Source of the DNA: Tricholoma matsutake
Lineage: Eukaryota; Basidiomycota; Agaricomycetes; Agaricales; Tricholomataceae
Assembly: GCA_026075535.2 (NCBI GenBank)
Contig: AP026539.1
Location: 5,766,001-5,830,000, forward strand
Length of the DNA: 64,000 nucleotides
Direction: 5' to 3'
Below the pieces are notes generated by a model. That model did not search any database. It was given only the letters and a program-made list of their open reading frames with translations, and was not told the origin of the DNA. Of this stretch, positions 30,345 to 41,344 are shown piece by piece (position 1 is the stretch's first letter; each line of letters starts with the position of its first letter). Made by a program: the position numbers and the translations under genes.

Positions 30345-32762
30345 CACATGTTATTGGAGACCCAAGAAGTCACATAAGCGCACAAATTGTTTGACATTGA
30401 GAGCCTTGGTGAAAATGTCAGCGATATTGTCCTTGGTATTGATGTAGGATACAGCGAGTTCCTTAGATTGAATGTGTTCATGAAGGAAGTGAAATTTAAT
30501 GTCAACATGTTTAACTCTGGAGTGGAGGAGAGGATCCTCTGACAGGCTAATTGAGGCAGTGTTGTCGCATAACATTGGGGTTGGCATGTCGGGTGAATGA
30601 CCAATAGTGGTGAGCAATGTACGAATCCAAATGCACTCTTTTGCAGTCTCAAAAGCTGCAACATACTCAGCTTCACATGATGATGCTGCAACCATTTTTT
30701 GTTTGCGAGCAGTCCACAAAACAGCTCCAGACCCAAGTGAACATAGGTAGCCACCAAATTGTGCCTAGTATTGAGGCAACTAGCCCAGTCGGAATCTGTA
30801 TAAGCCAATAATGAGATAGGGTTGTCTCCACCCAGGTAGAGTTTAAGGTCCCATGTTCCTTTGAGGTAGCGAACAAGATGTAGAGCAGCGCACCAATGTT
30901 CAAAGGAATAAGAGTCCAAAAATTGTGAAAGTTGTTGGACAGCAAATGAGATATCTGGATGTGTTGAGATGGCCAGGTATAATAGACACCCAACCAAGGA
31001 ACGATAGGGTAAGTTTGATAATTTGGCTTGTTCATCGACAGGGAGTGCGGCACGGTCAACATGGTGAAGTTTCTGTCCCGGTTCCATTGGTGCAGATAGG
31101 GGGTGTGCATCGGATTGACCAAACTGGGACACAATTTTGTCAATTAATGCTGTTTGTGATAGAGCAACAGTTCGATGTATCCTGTCCCAAGTGATTGCAA
31201 TATCAACGATGAACCGTGCTGTTCCCAGATCTGAAATTGTCCAGACCTTTCACATCTGGTCTTTGAACCATTCATTCTCCTCTTTCTGACTAGCAATGGA
31301 CAGGTAGTCATTGACATGGACCACTGCTACAATAGTTCCAGTGTTAGCCTTACAATTGTAGATGCACAATTCACATGAGAGTCTTGTAAAACCCCAAGAA
31401 ATCATCTGTGCATTCAGTGTTTTATTCCAGATGCATCCACTCTATTTCATACTGTAAAGTCCTCACTGTAACTCCCATACCCAATCTTCTTTCCCAACTT
31501 CTACAAAACCAGTTGGTTGTTCCATATACTGAATCTCATCAGCCAGTAAGAGTCCATAGAGAAATGTGGTTTTGATGTCAATTTGTTGCGTGTCCCAGCC
31601 AAGCGAGGTGGCAATGTGCAGGAGAATCAACCAAGATTCCATGCATGCAGTAGGTGAGGTAGTTTTTGTGTAATTTTTGCCATAAATCTGTTCAAACCCT
31701 TTGAAAACAAGGTGTACCTTCCAATGCACTGGAGTGCCATCCTCATTTTGTTTGATGTGGAAGACTGGGCAACCCTTACGTATGCGGCACCCCTGTGGTA
31801 TGTTGGCTCTTGGAACTAATTTGTAGACTTGCATGTCTTTTAGAGACTTGAGTTCCTCATGGTAGCCTTCCTCCCAGCGCTCAGAATCTGCTGAGTTCTG
31901 GGCTTCTTCCCAGGTACCCAGGTCATCTTTGAATTGTAGTGATCCAGGATCTATATCAGACATCTCCAAGATCAATGTGTGTAATTGATGTGCCTGATCA
32001 CCAAGTGTAGGGTCTTCGATCAATTGCTGATTGGCTCGATCATGATTGACAGGTGTAGGCATGATGACATCACAGAGCCCTTCCAAGATTCACTTCTGTT
32101 CTGTATGTTGCTCTTTCATACATGCTCTGCAGATTCTTGTGAATCACGGATAGCTCAACCTAGTCTGGTAGTGGCTGGGCCTCTGTTTGGATGTTTATCA
32201 GTAGGAATTGGCACTCTGGTGGATCTGGATGGTTCTGAGGCTCCTGGCTCAGGAGTGTCTGTCGCAACAGGCTCATCTATGGGTAAGTCATCAACAGGTC
32301 CTGTATTGGGTATGGTGATGTCATCATCATGGATGTTGACAGGGGAGAAAGTTGATGGAGGAGTCTCTTCTGTTTGATCCGGTTCATTGTGTAGTGCAGG
32401 CAATGGTACATGGCCGTTATGGCTTTCGACAAACCTGACATGGTATGAGATATATACCTTGCCAGTTTTCTGATCATAACAACAATACACTTTGGATTTG
32501 AGCTCATAGCCAATGAGTACACATTTGATTGAACATTCATAGATTTTTGGGTTGTTTCTGTTCTGGATGAAAATGTATGCTTTACAACCAATCTCCCTCA
32601 TGTAGGAGTAATCAGGTTGTTGTCCATGCCATTTCTCCCAAGGGGTAGAGCCTTTTAGTGAATTTGTTGTAGTCTTGGCATGCAGGAGAGAAGCCATTAA
32701 GTAAAGTTCATCCCAAAGATAAGATGGTATGTTGGCATAAATGTGCATGGTGCACGCCTTCC
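30345..32762 (-). pseudogene. Copia pol, RT and RNase H part
   Basis: Going leftwards from 32762, integrase C-terminal sequence (YANIPSYLWDELY, GSTPWEKWHGQQPDYSYMR, FIQNRNNPKIYECS) comes first. RT follows (ERWEEGYHEELKSLKDMQVY, VFHIKQNEDG, QIDIKTTFLYGLL), with the catalytic site VVHVNDYL near 31300 where VDD is usual. Then come LPYRSLVGCLLYLAISTHPD and RNase H (MVAASSCEAEYVA, HVDIKFHFLHE, TKDNIADIFTKAL), ending near 30351. Several in-frame stops and shifts are present. Asn in place of the first catalytic Asp would by itself inactivate RT. Confidence 0.88.
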
Positions 32763-32959
32763 TGTAGTGATCCCCACCGACCCTGGGGGGACCAAGTTTG
32801 TACATATTATATTCAAACGCCACTGGTTTCTATAAAACCAGTGACTTCCTAATTAGTACAGCAGCCTAAACCCTAACTTGTATCACATACACACACAATT
32901 ATATGTTATTCATACTCGTTGCCCTGTGTGATCCTACTAGGCCCCCCAGCTCTACTACA
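32763..32959 (+). repeat. 5' LTR of hairpin-array element
   Basis: 197 bp, TGTAGTGATCC to CTACTACA. It is nearly identical to 36410-36605, suggesting a fairly recent insertion. Confidence 0.93.
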
Positions 32960-33182
32960 CTTTTTTGAGTATACAAACTCATATATTCATGTTTGTACAT
33001 GTAACAAGCAACAACTTCTCTTCACATCCAACCCAACTGCATTGTGCCACATAACAATCAGATCCATCACTACAATGTGCCCATACATGTTGCAGTTCAT
33101 TTCTGAAATCCCTGCAGTCCTTGATCTTCCCATCGGAGCTGTTGATCACCCCTGACAATGCCCAATTTTTTTTCGTATTTGG

Positions 33183-36100
33183 ATGGCTTGTCCAGCAAGC
33201 CATTGTCATTCTCGCACCTCAGAGGTGCGAGCTGGTAACTCTTGGGCACAGGATGACTCCCTGCCAGACAGCAGTAAGGCCCAAGATTACGATGCCCATA
33301 GGTATTGTCACGGTACACCTATGTTTGTGGAGGAACTCACTGCTGAGCATTTTGCTCAGGAAAGAGTAACCTGGTTAGTCACTGTCAAGAAGTGACTAAT
33401 CCTGATTCTCAATAACACTGTCAAGAAGTGAGAGCCCTTACAAGCTGTTTTGTTAAACAGATTGCAGCCCAGGCTGGTGTTATGTCCAGCAGTCCCCCGC
33501 TGCTTGTCGAGAGATGCGCATACAGTGGCACTGCTGGATATGTCCACCAGCAATGGCCAAGTCCAAATGAGAACAGAGACATGTGACAATCTGACACATG
33601 CCATAACAAGAGATTGAGCACCTCGCCCTTAGGACGAGGTAGAGAAAGAGAAAAGATGACCAAAAAAGGCCGACGTAGAGTCAAGGTCGTCAGAATTGAG
33701 CAGAATACTGTGGGCCAGCAGGCCCCACAGGAACTGACAAATCTTGTCACTAGACAGGATAACAATGACAACGAGACCATCATTCAAGGCAAGCCCCCTT
33801 GAAAGCCCCCAGACAAAGCATTGTCTGGGCCAGAGAGAAAAGAAACGATCAGAGATGATCATAGAATACCCAGCCAGGAGCACAATGTTTTACATTGTCT
33901 GGAACAATCTAGAGAAATGGCACTTCTTACAGAAGAGGGCCATGTTGAGAGATTGAAAGGGCTAGTAGAGAAAGGAGACGGCACAAAGAACGCCATTGAC
34001 AAATTGGATCGAAACTGGGCTCCATATGAGACCCAGAATAGTTTGAGAACAACGTTAGCTGTTGTTACATTAAGGAGAAAGGAATTGCATTTGAAGAACC
34101 AAAATGCAGTGGCAAACTCGATGAGAGATCGTTGAGTTGGAAGCAGTGGAACCTGGAGGACAATGAAATATGTTGTTCAGTAAATAAACTCATCAGTATA
34201 TGATGAGTGGTGTACCCCGCGCCACCCCCTGCAGTTCTAACATCCTGCTTACCTTGCTCCCAACAACCTACACATTCAAAGACGTTAGTAAACGATGGAC
34301 CGTGCCCATGGCACTGTCCCCCACCCTACAGGTAAAGAATGCACCTGTTATCCAAGATGCTATGCACTTCAAAGTGCATGATGAAACCTCCTACTGCCCC
34401 AAAATGGCCATCTTCCTGATCCCTCCCCATTTCCATGAGGAGTTGATGCACCTTCATCCTGAGGGCACTGAGAGTTGGACAAAGGATGAAAACATCATCC
34501 TGTAAAAGGGAGTGTTAGTGTACAGGTAAACACCTTACCTGTATTCTGAGACTTGATGCAATCCCAATCACGTGACAATCCATGGTATGGTCCCCAGCTG
34601 GCCATACAGTCGATCCCCCTGCAGTTTCCCAGACGGTCACAATACCATTGTCTTGATGACACTGAGCCTTGCCAGGATGACAACTTAAGTTGTTCGGTAA
34701 AAAAAACTGTCAGCAAACAATGGACAGTGCACCCAGCACTGTCCCCCACAGTACAAAAACAAGACATACCTGTGATCCAAAACCTGATGCACTCCAGAGT
34801 GCATTATGACAACCTTGATGGAACCCCAACTGCTGTCCTATCGATCTGCCTGTGATTCTCCAAGGAATTGTGTTACTGTCATCTTGTTGCATTGAGCTGT
34901 ATCACAATGATGACGTTCATTGTTCTGTAGAAGACAACATTAGTAAACAATGGACAGTGCTATTGGCACTGTCCCCAAGCATACAGGTAAACACCTTACC
35001 TGTAGTCCACCCGTATCCAAGCACAACACGTGTTCAAAAAGGTGCATTGATCCTTCCCACAGCCTCCAAATGGCTGTGACCCCAATCTCAACACCCTTGC
35101 AGCCCACCAAATGGCCGCATTCCTGTCAACCCAATGGGTTGAAACTGCACCAAGGCAGTGCAGTTATCCAACAACATTCAACAATGAATGTTAATGCTGC
35201 AATGAAATTGAGAATTTTGTCAGCAAGGTATCAAAAACAAGGAAGAAGACACCACTTACCTGGTGTTACCTTGGGAATCCTGTCCAAGGGGACAGACATA
35301 GCAATATTGCACCACAATGGTGCAATGAAACTGGAACAGCCTGAGACGAAACCAATGGTTTCATTAGTGATACCTCAAAACTGAGGTAATTTGTTGAACT
35401 TACCATGTTCAACACAGGAATTACCTTATCAGAAGATAAAGTTTAGGACAAGACAGGAAATATGAACATCATCAGATGTCCATACCGGCCTACAAGAGAT
35501 TTGCCTCAGGCAAAGGGGGAGGGAGTGCCACAGGATAAAATGGACGATTGTTGACGTCCTGAGCGGAAAGGAATGCTGGAAACGCATTTGAGTCTGACAG
35601 GAGGTGACTCCTGTCATTTGTTGTCAAAAAGACCTATTTCTTGACAAAAGGTACCCTATGCCACCCCCTGGACTTCTAGCAGGTTACTCACCTGTTTCCA
35701 AACACCCAACATGCTCTGAAATGCGTTATCAACCTCCCTGCAGCCTCCAAGTGGCTGCACCCTCATCACCATCACAGTGCATTGAACAGCAGCATTTCCA
35801 TCGATCCGAAACATCGAAACTACGTCATGACAGTGTGGTTATCCAGAACGTTCAAATGTGAATGTTGACGCTGAGAAAAAGTTGAGAATTTTGTCAGTAA
35901 AACCTCGAGACTGAGGCAGAGATTTGGACTTACCCAGTCCAAGTATGAAGGAGCCCAACTGGAGTCGACATGACCATTTGTCTTGCATCGACATCAACAT
36001 TAAAGCACATGCCTGGATCACGTGTCAACCTTCAACAGACTTGTTCTGTGTCAACCATCCCTCAATGTGGACTCACAGTTCCACGTCACCCACTCCTCAA

Positions 36101-36394
36101 CATGGACTCAAAGTTCCATGTCACCCACCCCTCAATGTGGACTCAAAGTTCTGCATTCATGATACCCACATAACTGACGACCCAACTATATTTGAGGTCA
36201 TCTTATTTTTTAATGAACAAAAAAGATTTTCACCTCGTCGCTCCCCAATGATATCCACATACCTGACAACTACTTAAGGTTGTCTTGTTTTAATAATAAT
36301 AAAATTAAAACTCTTCATCGCATCCCAATGATGACTTTATTACTACCTTGTACTCACAGGGTTTCTTTTCTTCTTACCTTCACCCATGGGTGAA
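33183..36394. repeat. Array of unrelated short-loop hairpins
   Basis: Examples, as arm pairs: ATGGCTTG/CAAGCCAT 33183-33203; CTCGCACCT/AGGTGCGAG 33211-33231; CTGAGCA/TGCTCAG 33343-33359; TTAGTCACT/AGTGACTAA 33375-33399; CTGTTT/AAACAG 33445-33460; TGACAA/TTGTCA 33735-33749; TTCAAGG/CCTTGAA 33783-33803; CCCAGACAA/TTGTCTGGG 33808-33829; ACAATGT/ACATTGT 33882-33898; ACTCATCA/TGATGAGT 34188-34208. Further on: ATGCACTT/AAGTGCAT 34362-34379; ACAGGTAA/TTACCTGT 34522-34542 and 34983-35003; GGACAGTGC/GCACTGTCC 34722-34744 and 34952-34974; AACATTCA/TGAATGTT 35173-35192; ATTGCACCA/TGGTGCAAT 35306-35326. Last: TACCTCA/TGAGGTA 35371-35388; TGTTGAAC/GTTCAACA 35392-35414; GACAGGAG/CTCCTGTC 35596-35615; TGCAGCC/GGCTGCA 35739-35759; TTGGACT/AGTCCAA 35924-35942; TTCACCCA/TGGGTGAA 36379-36394. 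Loops are mostly 3-7 nt. Most arms are unrelated to each other. Confidence 0.9.
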
Positions 36395-36397
36395 GCT

Positions 36398-36409
36398 AAA
36401 GGGGGAGAT
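36398..36409 (+). other. Polypurine tract of hairpin-array element
   Basis: AAAGGGGGAGAT stands directly before the right LTR and sets the element's orientation as plus, opposite to the host Copia. Confidence 0.8.
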
Positions 36410-36605
36410 TGTAGTGATCCCCACCGACCCCGGGGGGACCAAGTTTGTACATATTATATTCAAATGCCACTGGTTTCTATAAAACCAGTGACTTTCTAAT
36501 TAGTACAGCAGCCTAAACCCTAACTTGTATCACATACACACACAATTATATGTTATTCATACTCGTTGCCCTGTGTGATCCTACTAGGCCCCTGGCTCTA
36601 CTACA
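36410..36605 (+). repeat. 3' LTR of hairpin-array element
   Basis: 196 bp. It differs from the left LTR by only a few bases, including CCTGG against CCCGG and AAACG against AAATG. Confidence 0.93.
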
Positions 36606-38750
36606 CTTCCCCATTAGTGTCCTGTGCATACATTCTACATGACCAATGTGAGCTGAAGTATAAGGTGCAGTGAATTTATGATCAGTTCCTCTTGCCTTTA
36701 GCCAGGCTTTGACTTTGTGTGACCTGAGTTCTCCATTGTCTGTGATGTATGTTCCCACTTGCAGGCCAGTCTCCTTTTCTCATGCTAGCTCCCATGCCTT
36801 GAGCTCAGGAAATGTGTCATCCTTATGCTTAAGTGGTATGGACCATGGGTGTGAGGTACAATCATCCACGATGCTCATGATGTATGAATTCCTGGAATGT
36901 GACTTTACATCATGCAGTCCCAAAAGATCTACCCAAACTTTTTCCAATTTTTGTGTAGCCCTATGTCCTTCCCCCTCTATGTGCTTCTTAGGAACAGGTG
37001 AGCAGGTCTGTTTTCCAAGGATGCAAGATTTGCATTTAGGAGGTATAAAGGAGGATTGTGCAGGCATACCGGCGATTGTCCCTTTTCATGCCATGTCTTG
37101 TAAAGCTTGATAGTTTGCATGCCCTAGACAACAATGCCAGGTGATGATGTTAGGGGCTGAGTGGATGGTGAAGACATGTTCAGCAGAGGTGGAGTGTAGT
37201 AAGAGAGAATAAAGTTTCTTGTTGGGTGACAGGACACCTTGGGCTATGTGGGCACCAGTGGACTTATTTGTGATCCAGCACGACAATTCATCAAAATGCG
37301 CTACAGCATTTGAATCCTTCATAAGTGAGCTAACTGAGATCAAGCGCACCACCGCATTTGGAACATAGAGTGCATTACATAGAATGATTGATGTGCCTCT
37401 GGCAATGCGGAGTTTGATATCTCCCATGCCAATCGTGGAGATAGAAGAACCCCTGACACCTTGAACTGATCATGGGGTAATAGTGTAAAGTGTGATTGAT
37501 CGGGAGAAATATCGATGGTGGCTCCAGTGTCAACATAAAATGGGTGATCATGGATGGAGATGGGAGTGCATTGGGCTTGGTTGAGTGGGGTGACTGTAAA
37601 AGTGTCCACAGTTACTGGTATGGAATTATCGGTCCAATTAACTGAGGTACAGAACTCCTCCTCGGTCGCAAACCAACCTTTGTACTCAACTTCCTCAATA
37701 GTCGCATGGGGAAGGGGGTCACTAGCCAGGCCAGCAAATTCCCCCAGAATTGTCTCAGCCATGTTCAAAGCAGCAGAATCAATCATGACAGTGAAGGCAC
37801 AACCAGTGTTGTCCTTCACAGTAATGGGGACCTTTGTGATAGACTTGGGAGCTCCAGTATTGGACGTCCATTTGTCGTATGCCTGTTTTCTTGCTGCTTT
37901 TGATTCCTCGATTGTACTTCCTTCCATACTGCCACCTTTTGAGATACAATACTCTTTAGTGTGCTGGGGGCGTTTGCAGTTGCTGCAGATCATGGTCCTG
38001 GGAGGTCTGACCAGCTTGGAGGTTGCAGCTAGAGCAAGGGAAGGGGATGTATTGTTACATCGGTCATTGTCCTGGAGAGTGTTCATTTTCCAAAAAAAAG
38101 TGAATATTCTTGGATGTGTATGGTGCAGATGGCGTAGATGCAGCAATGTCATGGGAAATAATGGAATGCGCACAAGGAAAATGTGAACTGAGGGAATTCA
38201 AAAGTGCGATACAGCATAAGAGGTCAGAGGTAATATCTCCCATAGCAAACACATGCTCAATAAGTGTGCAGATTCATTCAGCCATTTCGGGGAGAGGTGT
38301 ATTCAGCATGCACTGGATAGTGAGTGCTTGCTGTAATAAAGTGACTTGCCTAACTGGTCCTTCCTTCCGATGATGGTTCCACAGGATCTCCCAGTTTGTT
38401 TTCACAGATTTTGAAGAATCTAAGAAAGAGCGTTCAGATGATGCTACCCCAGAGGCAATGAAAGTATATGCAAGGTGGGAATTAGCCTTCCAATTAGATA
38501 GAGCATGGGGTTCGTTAGAGGTGGGCTCTGGTACTTCACCAGTGACATATTCAAAAAGTCCATTGAGGGACAAGGCAATGCTGATATCCTCCTTCCATTC
38601 TTTGTAGTTGGATTTAAGTTTATCGAGCTTGTCCCCAGAGTATTGAGTGGAAAGCCATATGAGGGAAATGGATGGGGGGTGAGGTTTGGTGGGTGCAGTC
38701 ATTCTGGCAAGCAAAAAATAAAAGACAAAGATGAGATGGTAGATGAGAGG
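36606..38750 (-). pseudogene. Copia gag, protease and integrase part
   Basis: From the right, a UBN2-type gag begins near 38702 (APTKPHPPSI, QYSGDKLDKLKSNYKEWKED, LFEYVTGEVPEP). It continues as LIEHVFAMGDITSDLL and carries a zinc knuckle CSNCKRPQHTKEYC near 37960. Protease motif FYVDTGATIDISPD lies near 37525. The pre-integrase has WHCCLGHANYQALQ near 37130. The integrase has CKSCILGKQTC, catalytic D in VWVDLLG, D in YITDNGEL and E in GHVECMHRTLM near 36630. Several stops interrupt it, such as the one after NTPLPEMAE near 38274. Confidence 0.87.
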
Positions 38751-38897
38751 GAGATTTGACTCGAGCAGAAGACAAAGGGATCTAACATGCGCGACGTGTG
38801 CTGATAAGATGTTGATCAAACAATTTGATCAAAGAAACATGTGACAAGGCACAAAGTGGTTGAGTGGCTAGGCAAGATATCTATTGTCACTATGCAT

Positions 38898-38917
38898 GAC
38901 AGAAGTGGCCCATAACC
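38898..38917 (-). other. Copia primer-binding site, half-tRNA type
   Basis: Directly inside the 5' LTR, the minus strand reads GGTTATGGGCCAC. Its complement GTGGCCCATAACC resembles the anticodon stem-loop (CAT anticodon) of initiator tRNA-Met. Priming from an internally cleaved initiator tRNA is established for Copia-type elements. Confidence 0.6.
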
Positions 38918-39252
38918 TATAGAAATCCAGCCTAGATAATACATGAATAAACTCAGTCTATGTATAATGGACTATATATTTGTACCTAGATAATACATGA
39001 ATAAACTATAAATAGTACAGTAAGTGATCTGATCAAAGTGAGCGCTAGTGAATCTACTCACCTCAGTCTGTGTATAACAGACTGAGGTGTCTATGTCTAT
39101 CTAGTTGAATATATATACCATGAGTATGACAATAGAAAATATGATAAAGGGACTATTAGAAAGGAATATGGACAAGGGGAAACACACATCATTTTGTGTG
39201 CTATAATTAGGATGCCACATCAAAGGACGCATTCATGGTGTAGATCTCAACA
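38918..39252 (-). repeat. Copia 5' LTR
   Basis: 335 bp, the same length as the other LTR. TACAT follows at 39253-39257. Confidence 0.93.
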
Positions 39253-39648
39253 TACATTGACAACCATGCCTCTATCACAGCTACACAACCAACTAAACCA
39301 AACCCAGGGCATTACATTTTCGATGCACTACACAAAATCATCACCTTGATATGGAAAAAACACCATGGCATAAGGATCACCATCAAATGGGTGCCAGGAC
39401 ACAAAGGGGTAGAGGGCAGTGAACGCACAGATGAGGAGGTGAAGAAAGCAACAATGGAAGGAAGCAGTGATGCACACAAACTGCCAAAGCTGTTGAGAAC
39501 AGCACTTCCACACAGCAAATCTGCCATCAAATGGATGCACAACAAAAAACTCAAATGACATGCACAAAAGGGATGGCAAACCTCGAAATGCTACAACAGG
39601 ATGATGAAGACTGATCCCACAACTCCCTCCCACAAGTACATCAAATGT
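39253..39648 (+). pseudogene. LINE remnant, part 2 (end of RNase H)
   Basis: The LINE resumes at the duplicated TACAT with YIDNHASITAT-like sequence, then ITIKWVPGHKGVEGSERTDE (RNase H His motif) and LPKLLRTALPHSKSAI. After a stop it gives HAQKGWQTS and DPTTPSHKYIK. It is cut at 39648 by another LTR. Confidence 0.85.
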
Positions 39649-39811
39649 TGTTGGATTCAAGTGTGGGACCACAAGAAATTAATGACAATATTCGTGTTTG
39701 TGTTGAGCTTGTAACAAACACATAAAGAGTTATGAATGAACAAACTACCACAGATGTAACTACTTGGAAACACCTGGAGTCATACTGATGGCATCTGAAA
39801 ATATTCCAACA
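39649..39811 (-). repeat. Small LTR, minus orientation
   Basis: 163 bp with TGTTGGA/TCCAACA ends. The purine tract GAGGGGGAG lies just inside on the minus strand (39812-39820), so this is the 3' LTR of an element extending rightwards. Its partner LTR was not found, and 39812-40700 holds no recognisable polyprotein. Confidence 0.7.
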
Positions 39812-40719
39812 CTCCCCCTCAGATGAAGAAGTATAGGACAAAATGAATGAAAAATGGAGTTTACTTACTCCCCCTCAATGAATGACTTGGCTCCCCCTTG
39901 ATTGGAGCAGTGTAATGAATGTTGAATGAGGAATGAATGATGATGCACATTGGTGTGCCATTAATATCAGTGAATGATGAACAGTTCCTGAAAAAGTTGT
40001 TGTCAGTTTGCTGTACTGCTGATGCTCCTGTATGACTGGTTCTGTGCATGCATGCTAGGGTTTTTGATGTTGAGTTGCAGTTTATCTAGTCTTGCTGGAC
40101 TTCCTCAATCATCCCAACTTAATGGTTTGGCCCCCTGGCTCAGTTTATTGTTGTGATGGACTTCCTGAGTTTGTGCCTTCCTCCCAATGTTTTGGCGGTG
40201 CAGTCAGGACTCAGTTGTACTAATGGGTATGTGTCAGCATAGTTGGTGGTCGTCTCATGTCTTGTCCACTACTCTTTGCCCTTCCTTGCTTCTCCTTCCT
40301 AGCCTTCACTTCTTTTCCTTCTTTCCTTCTCCTTCTTTCCTTCTCTTCCTCTCTCAACAATAGCTGGGGTTACTACCCCTTACTCTCCCCCTCGAGCTGG
40401 ATGTCACACACTTAAGTATCTCCCAATTAGACTTTCCCCCCCTTTGTTCCTAGTGTTGACATGCAGATTGAACCCATTATATAATATATTCATGTTTAGT
40501 GTGTCATGATTCATCATGTTAGGGAATGGGTGGGTTGGCTTGAAAATATGTTGTCGCATTCATCAGATTTGTTCCATCTCCCTCTTGCATCACAGCTTTT
40601 TGAACCTTTTTACATCCCCATTCTACCCTAGCCGGCCCCATTGGGCTCATTCTGTTTGGAGTTCTGGTGGATGTGGGTGATGTGGCAGTCCTAGCAATTG
40701 TTTTGGCAGAATTGCCAGC
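39812..40719 (-). other. Unassigned interior of the small-LTR element
   Basis: A pyrimidine-rich tract (CCTTCTTTCCTTCTC type) lies at about 40280-40360. No protein domain was found on either strand. Confidence 0.4.
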
Positions 40720-40960
40720 CAAATTTCCATTCTGAGTCCAGTCTGAGCAGAATCCTAACAGAGAGCTAGCACTCGGAATTGCAAGTTAGGATTCCATTCA
40801 GACTCCACACAGAATTATGTGGAAATGCTGGGATGAGTACAAGCAGTACGAGCAGTCTGAGCTCAACTTAGAATTAAATATTGTTTTGACCAGGAGTTGA
40901 ACCTTTGACTATGGAACACATAAATGCACATGTTAAACCACTAGACCACAGAGGCCTAGT
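40720..40960 (-). mobile_element. tRNA-derived SINE fragment
   Basis: Minus-strand box A TGGTCTAGTGG at 40948-40938 and box B GGTTCAACTCC at 40903-40893 are 45 bp apart. They are followed by a body rich in GACTC/GAGTC words (40720-40880). The GTAAATTAC tail is not present. Confidence 0.7.
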
Positions 40961-41344
40961 GAGGTGAGTACATAGATTTCCTACATACTATTTCCAATGG
41001 CTGTGCATGACAAATGCATACACTGGCCACGTCATCACTGCCAATGCACACCACCACCACCTCACCACCACCACTGTTGACACTGCCGCTTCCCACCAAC
41101 TGCCTCCCACCTCCATCAACAACTGCAAACACCGCTCCCATGCCCCTCCATCAATAGCAAACAATGAACTGTGTGGCTGCAAGAGTGCCACATTACACGT
41201 GCATTCGGACATCAACAGCCATCGACTTGTGTTGAGGGGCTCGGGGCCCTTCAACACAATGTAAATTAAGTATTTTTATTGTTCTTTTCCCTCTTTTTCA
41301 AGCACTAACAAAATTTTAGGTTGTTTTTAGGTTCTAACTACAAC
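40961..41344. other. Unassigned CAC-rich sequence
   Basis: Short frames on both strands (for example 41007-41264, His/Thr-rich) reflect CACCAC-type repeats. No gene is supported. Confidence 0.4.

Larger units (their letters stand above)
32763..36605 (+). mobile_element. Non-autonomous LTR element with hairpin-array interior
   Basis: LTRs of 197 bp (32763-32959) and 196 bp (36410-36605) start TGTAGTGATCCCC and end GGCTCTACTACA or similar. CTTCC is duplicated at 32758-32762 and 36606-36610. The purine tract AAAGGGGGAGAT precedes the right LTR, giving plus orientation. Removing the element rejoins Copia integrase exactly (LMGK to ACTMHI). The 3.45 kb interior has only short frames with no gag, RT or integrase motif, and it contains more than 25 separate short-loop hairpins. 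A small tandem repeat (CTCAATGTGGACTCAAAGTT, three copies) lies at 36060-36155. Confidence 0.9.
29970..39252 (-). mobile_element. Ty1/Copia element, 9.3 kb, degenerate
   Basis: LTRs of 335 bp at 29970-30304 (3') and 38918-39252 (5') flank gag-pol on the minus strand. The target duplication TACAT is at 29965-29969 and 39253-39257. Read on the minus strand the LTR begins TGTTGAGATCTACACC and ends TTCTATA, where TTCTACA would be expected. A purine tract (GGTGAGGAGGAG) precedes the 3' LTR, and a tRNA-like primer site follows the 5' LTR. It contains a nested LTR element at 32763-36605. Pol is broken by stops. Confidence 0.93.

Noticed and set aside
34200..35384. Plus frames in the hairpin element as gag-like genes
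   Set aside because: Frames are under 150 residues, contain the hairpin arms, and show no zinc knuckle, protease or RT motif.
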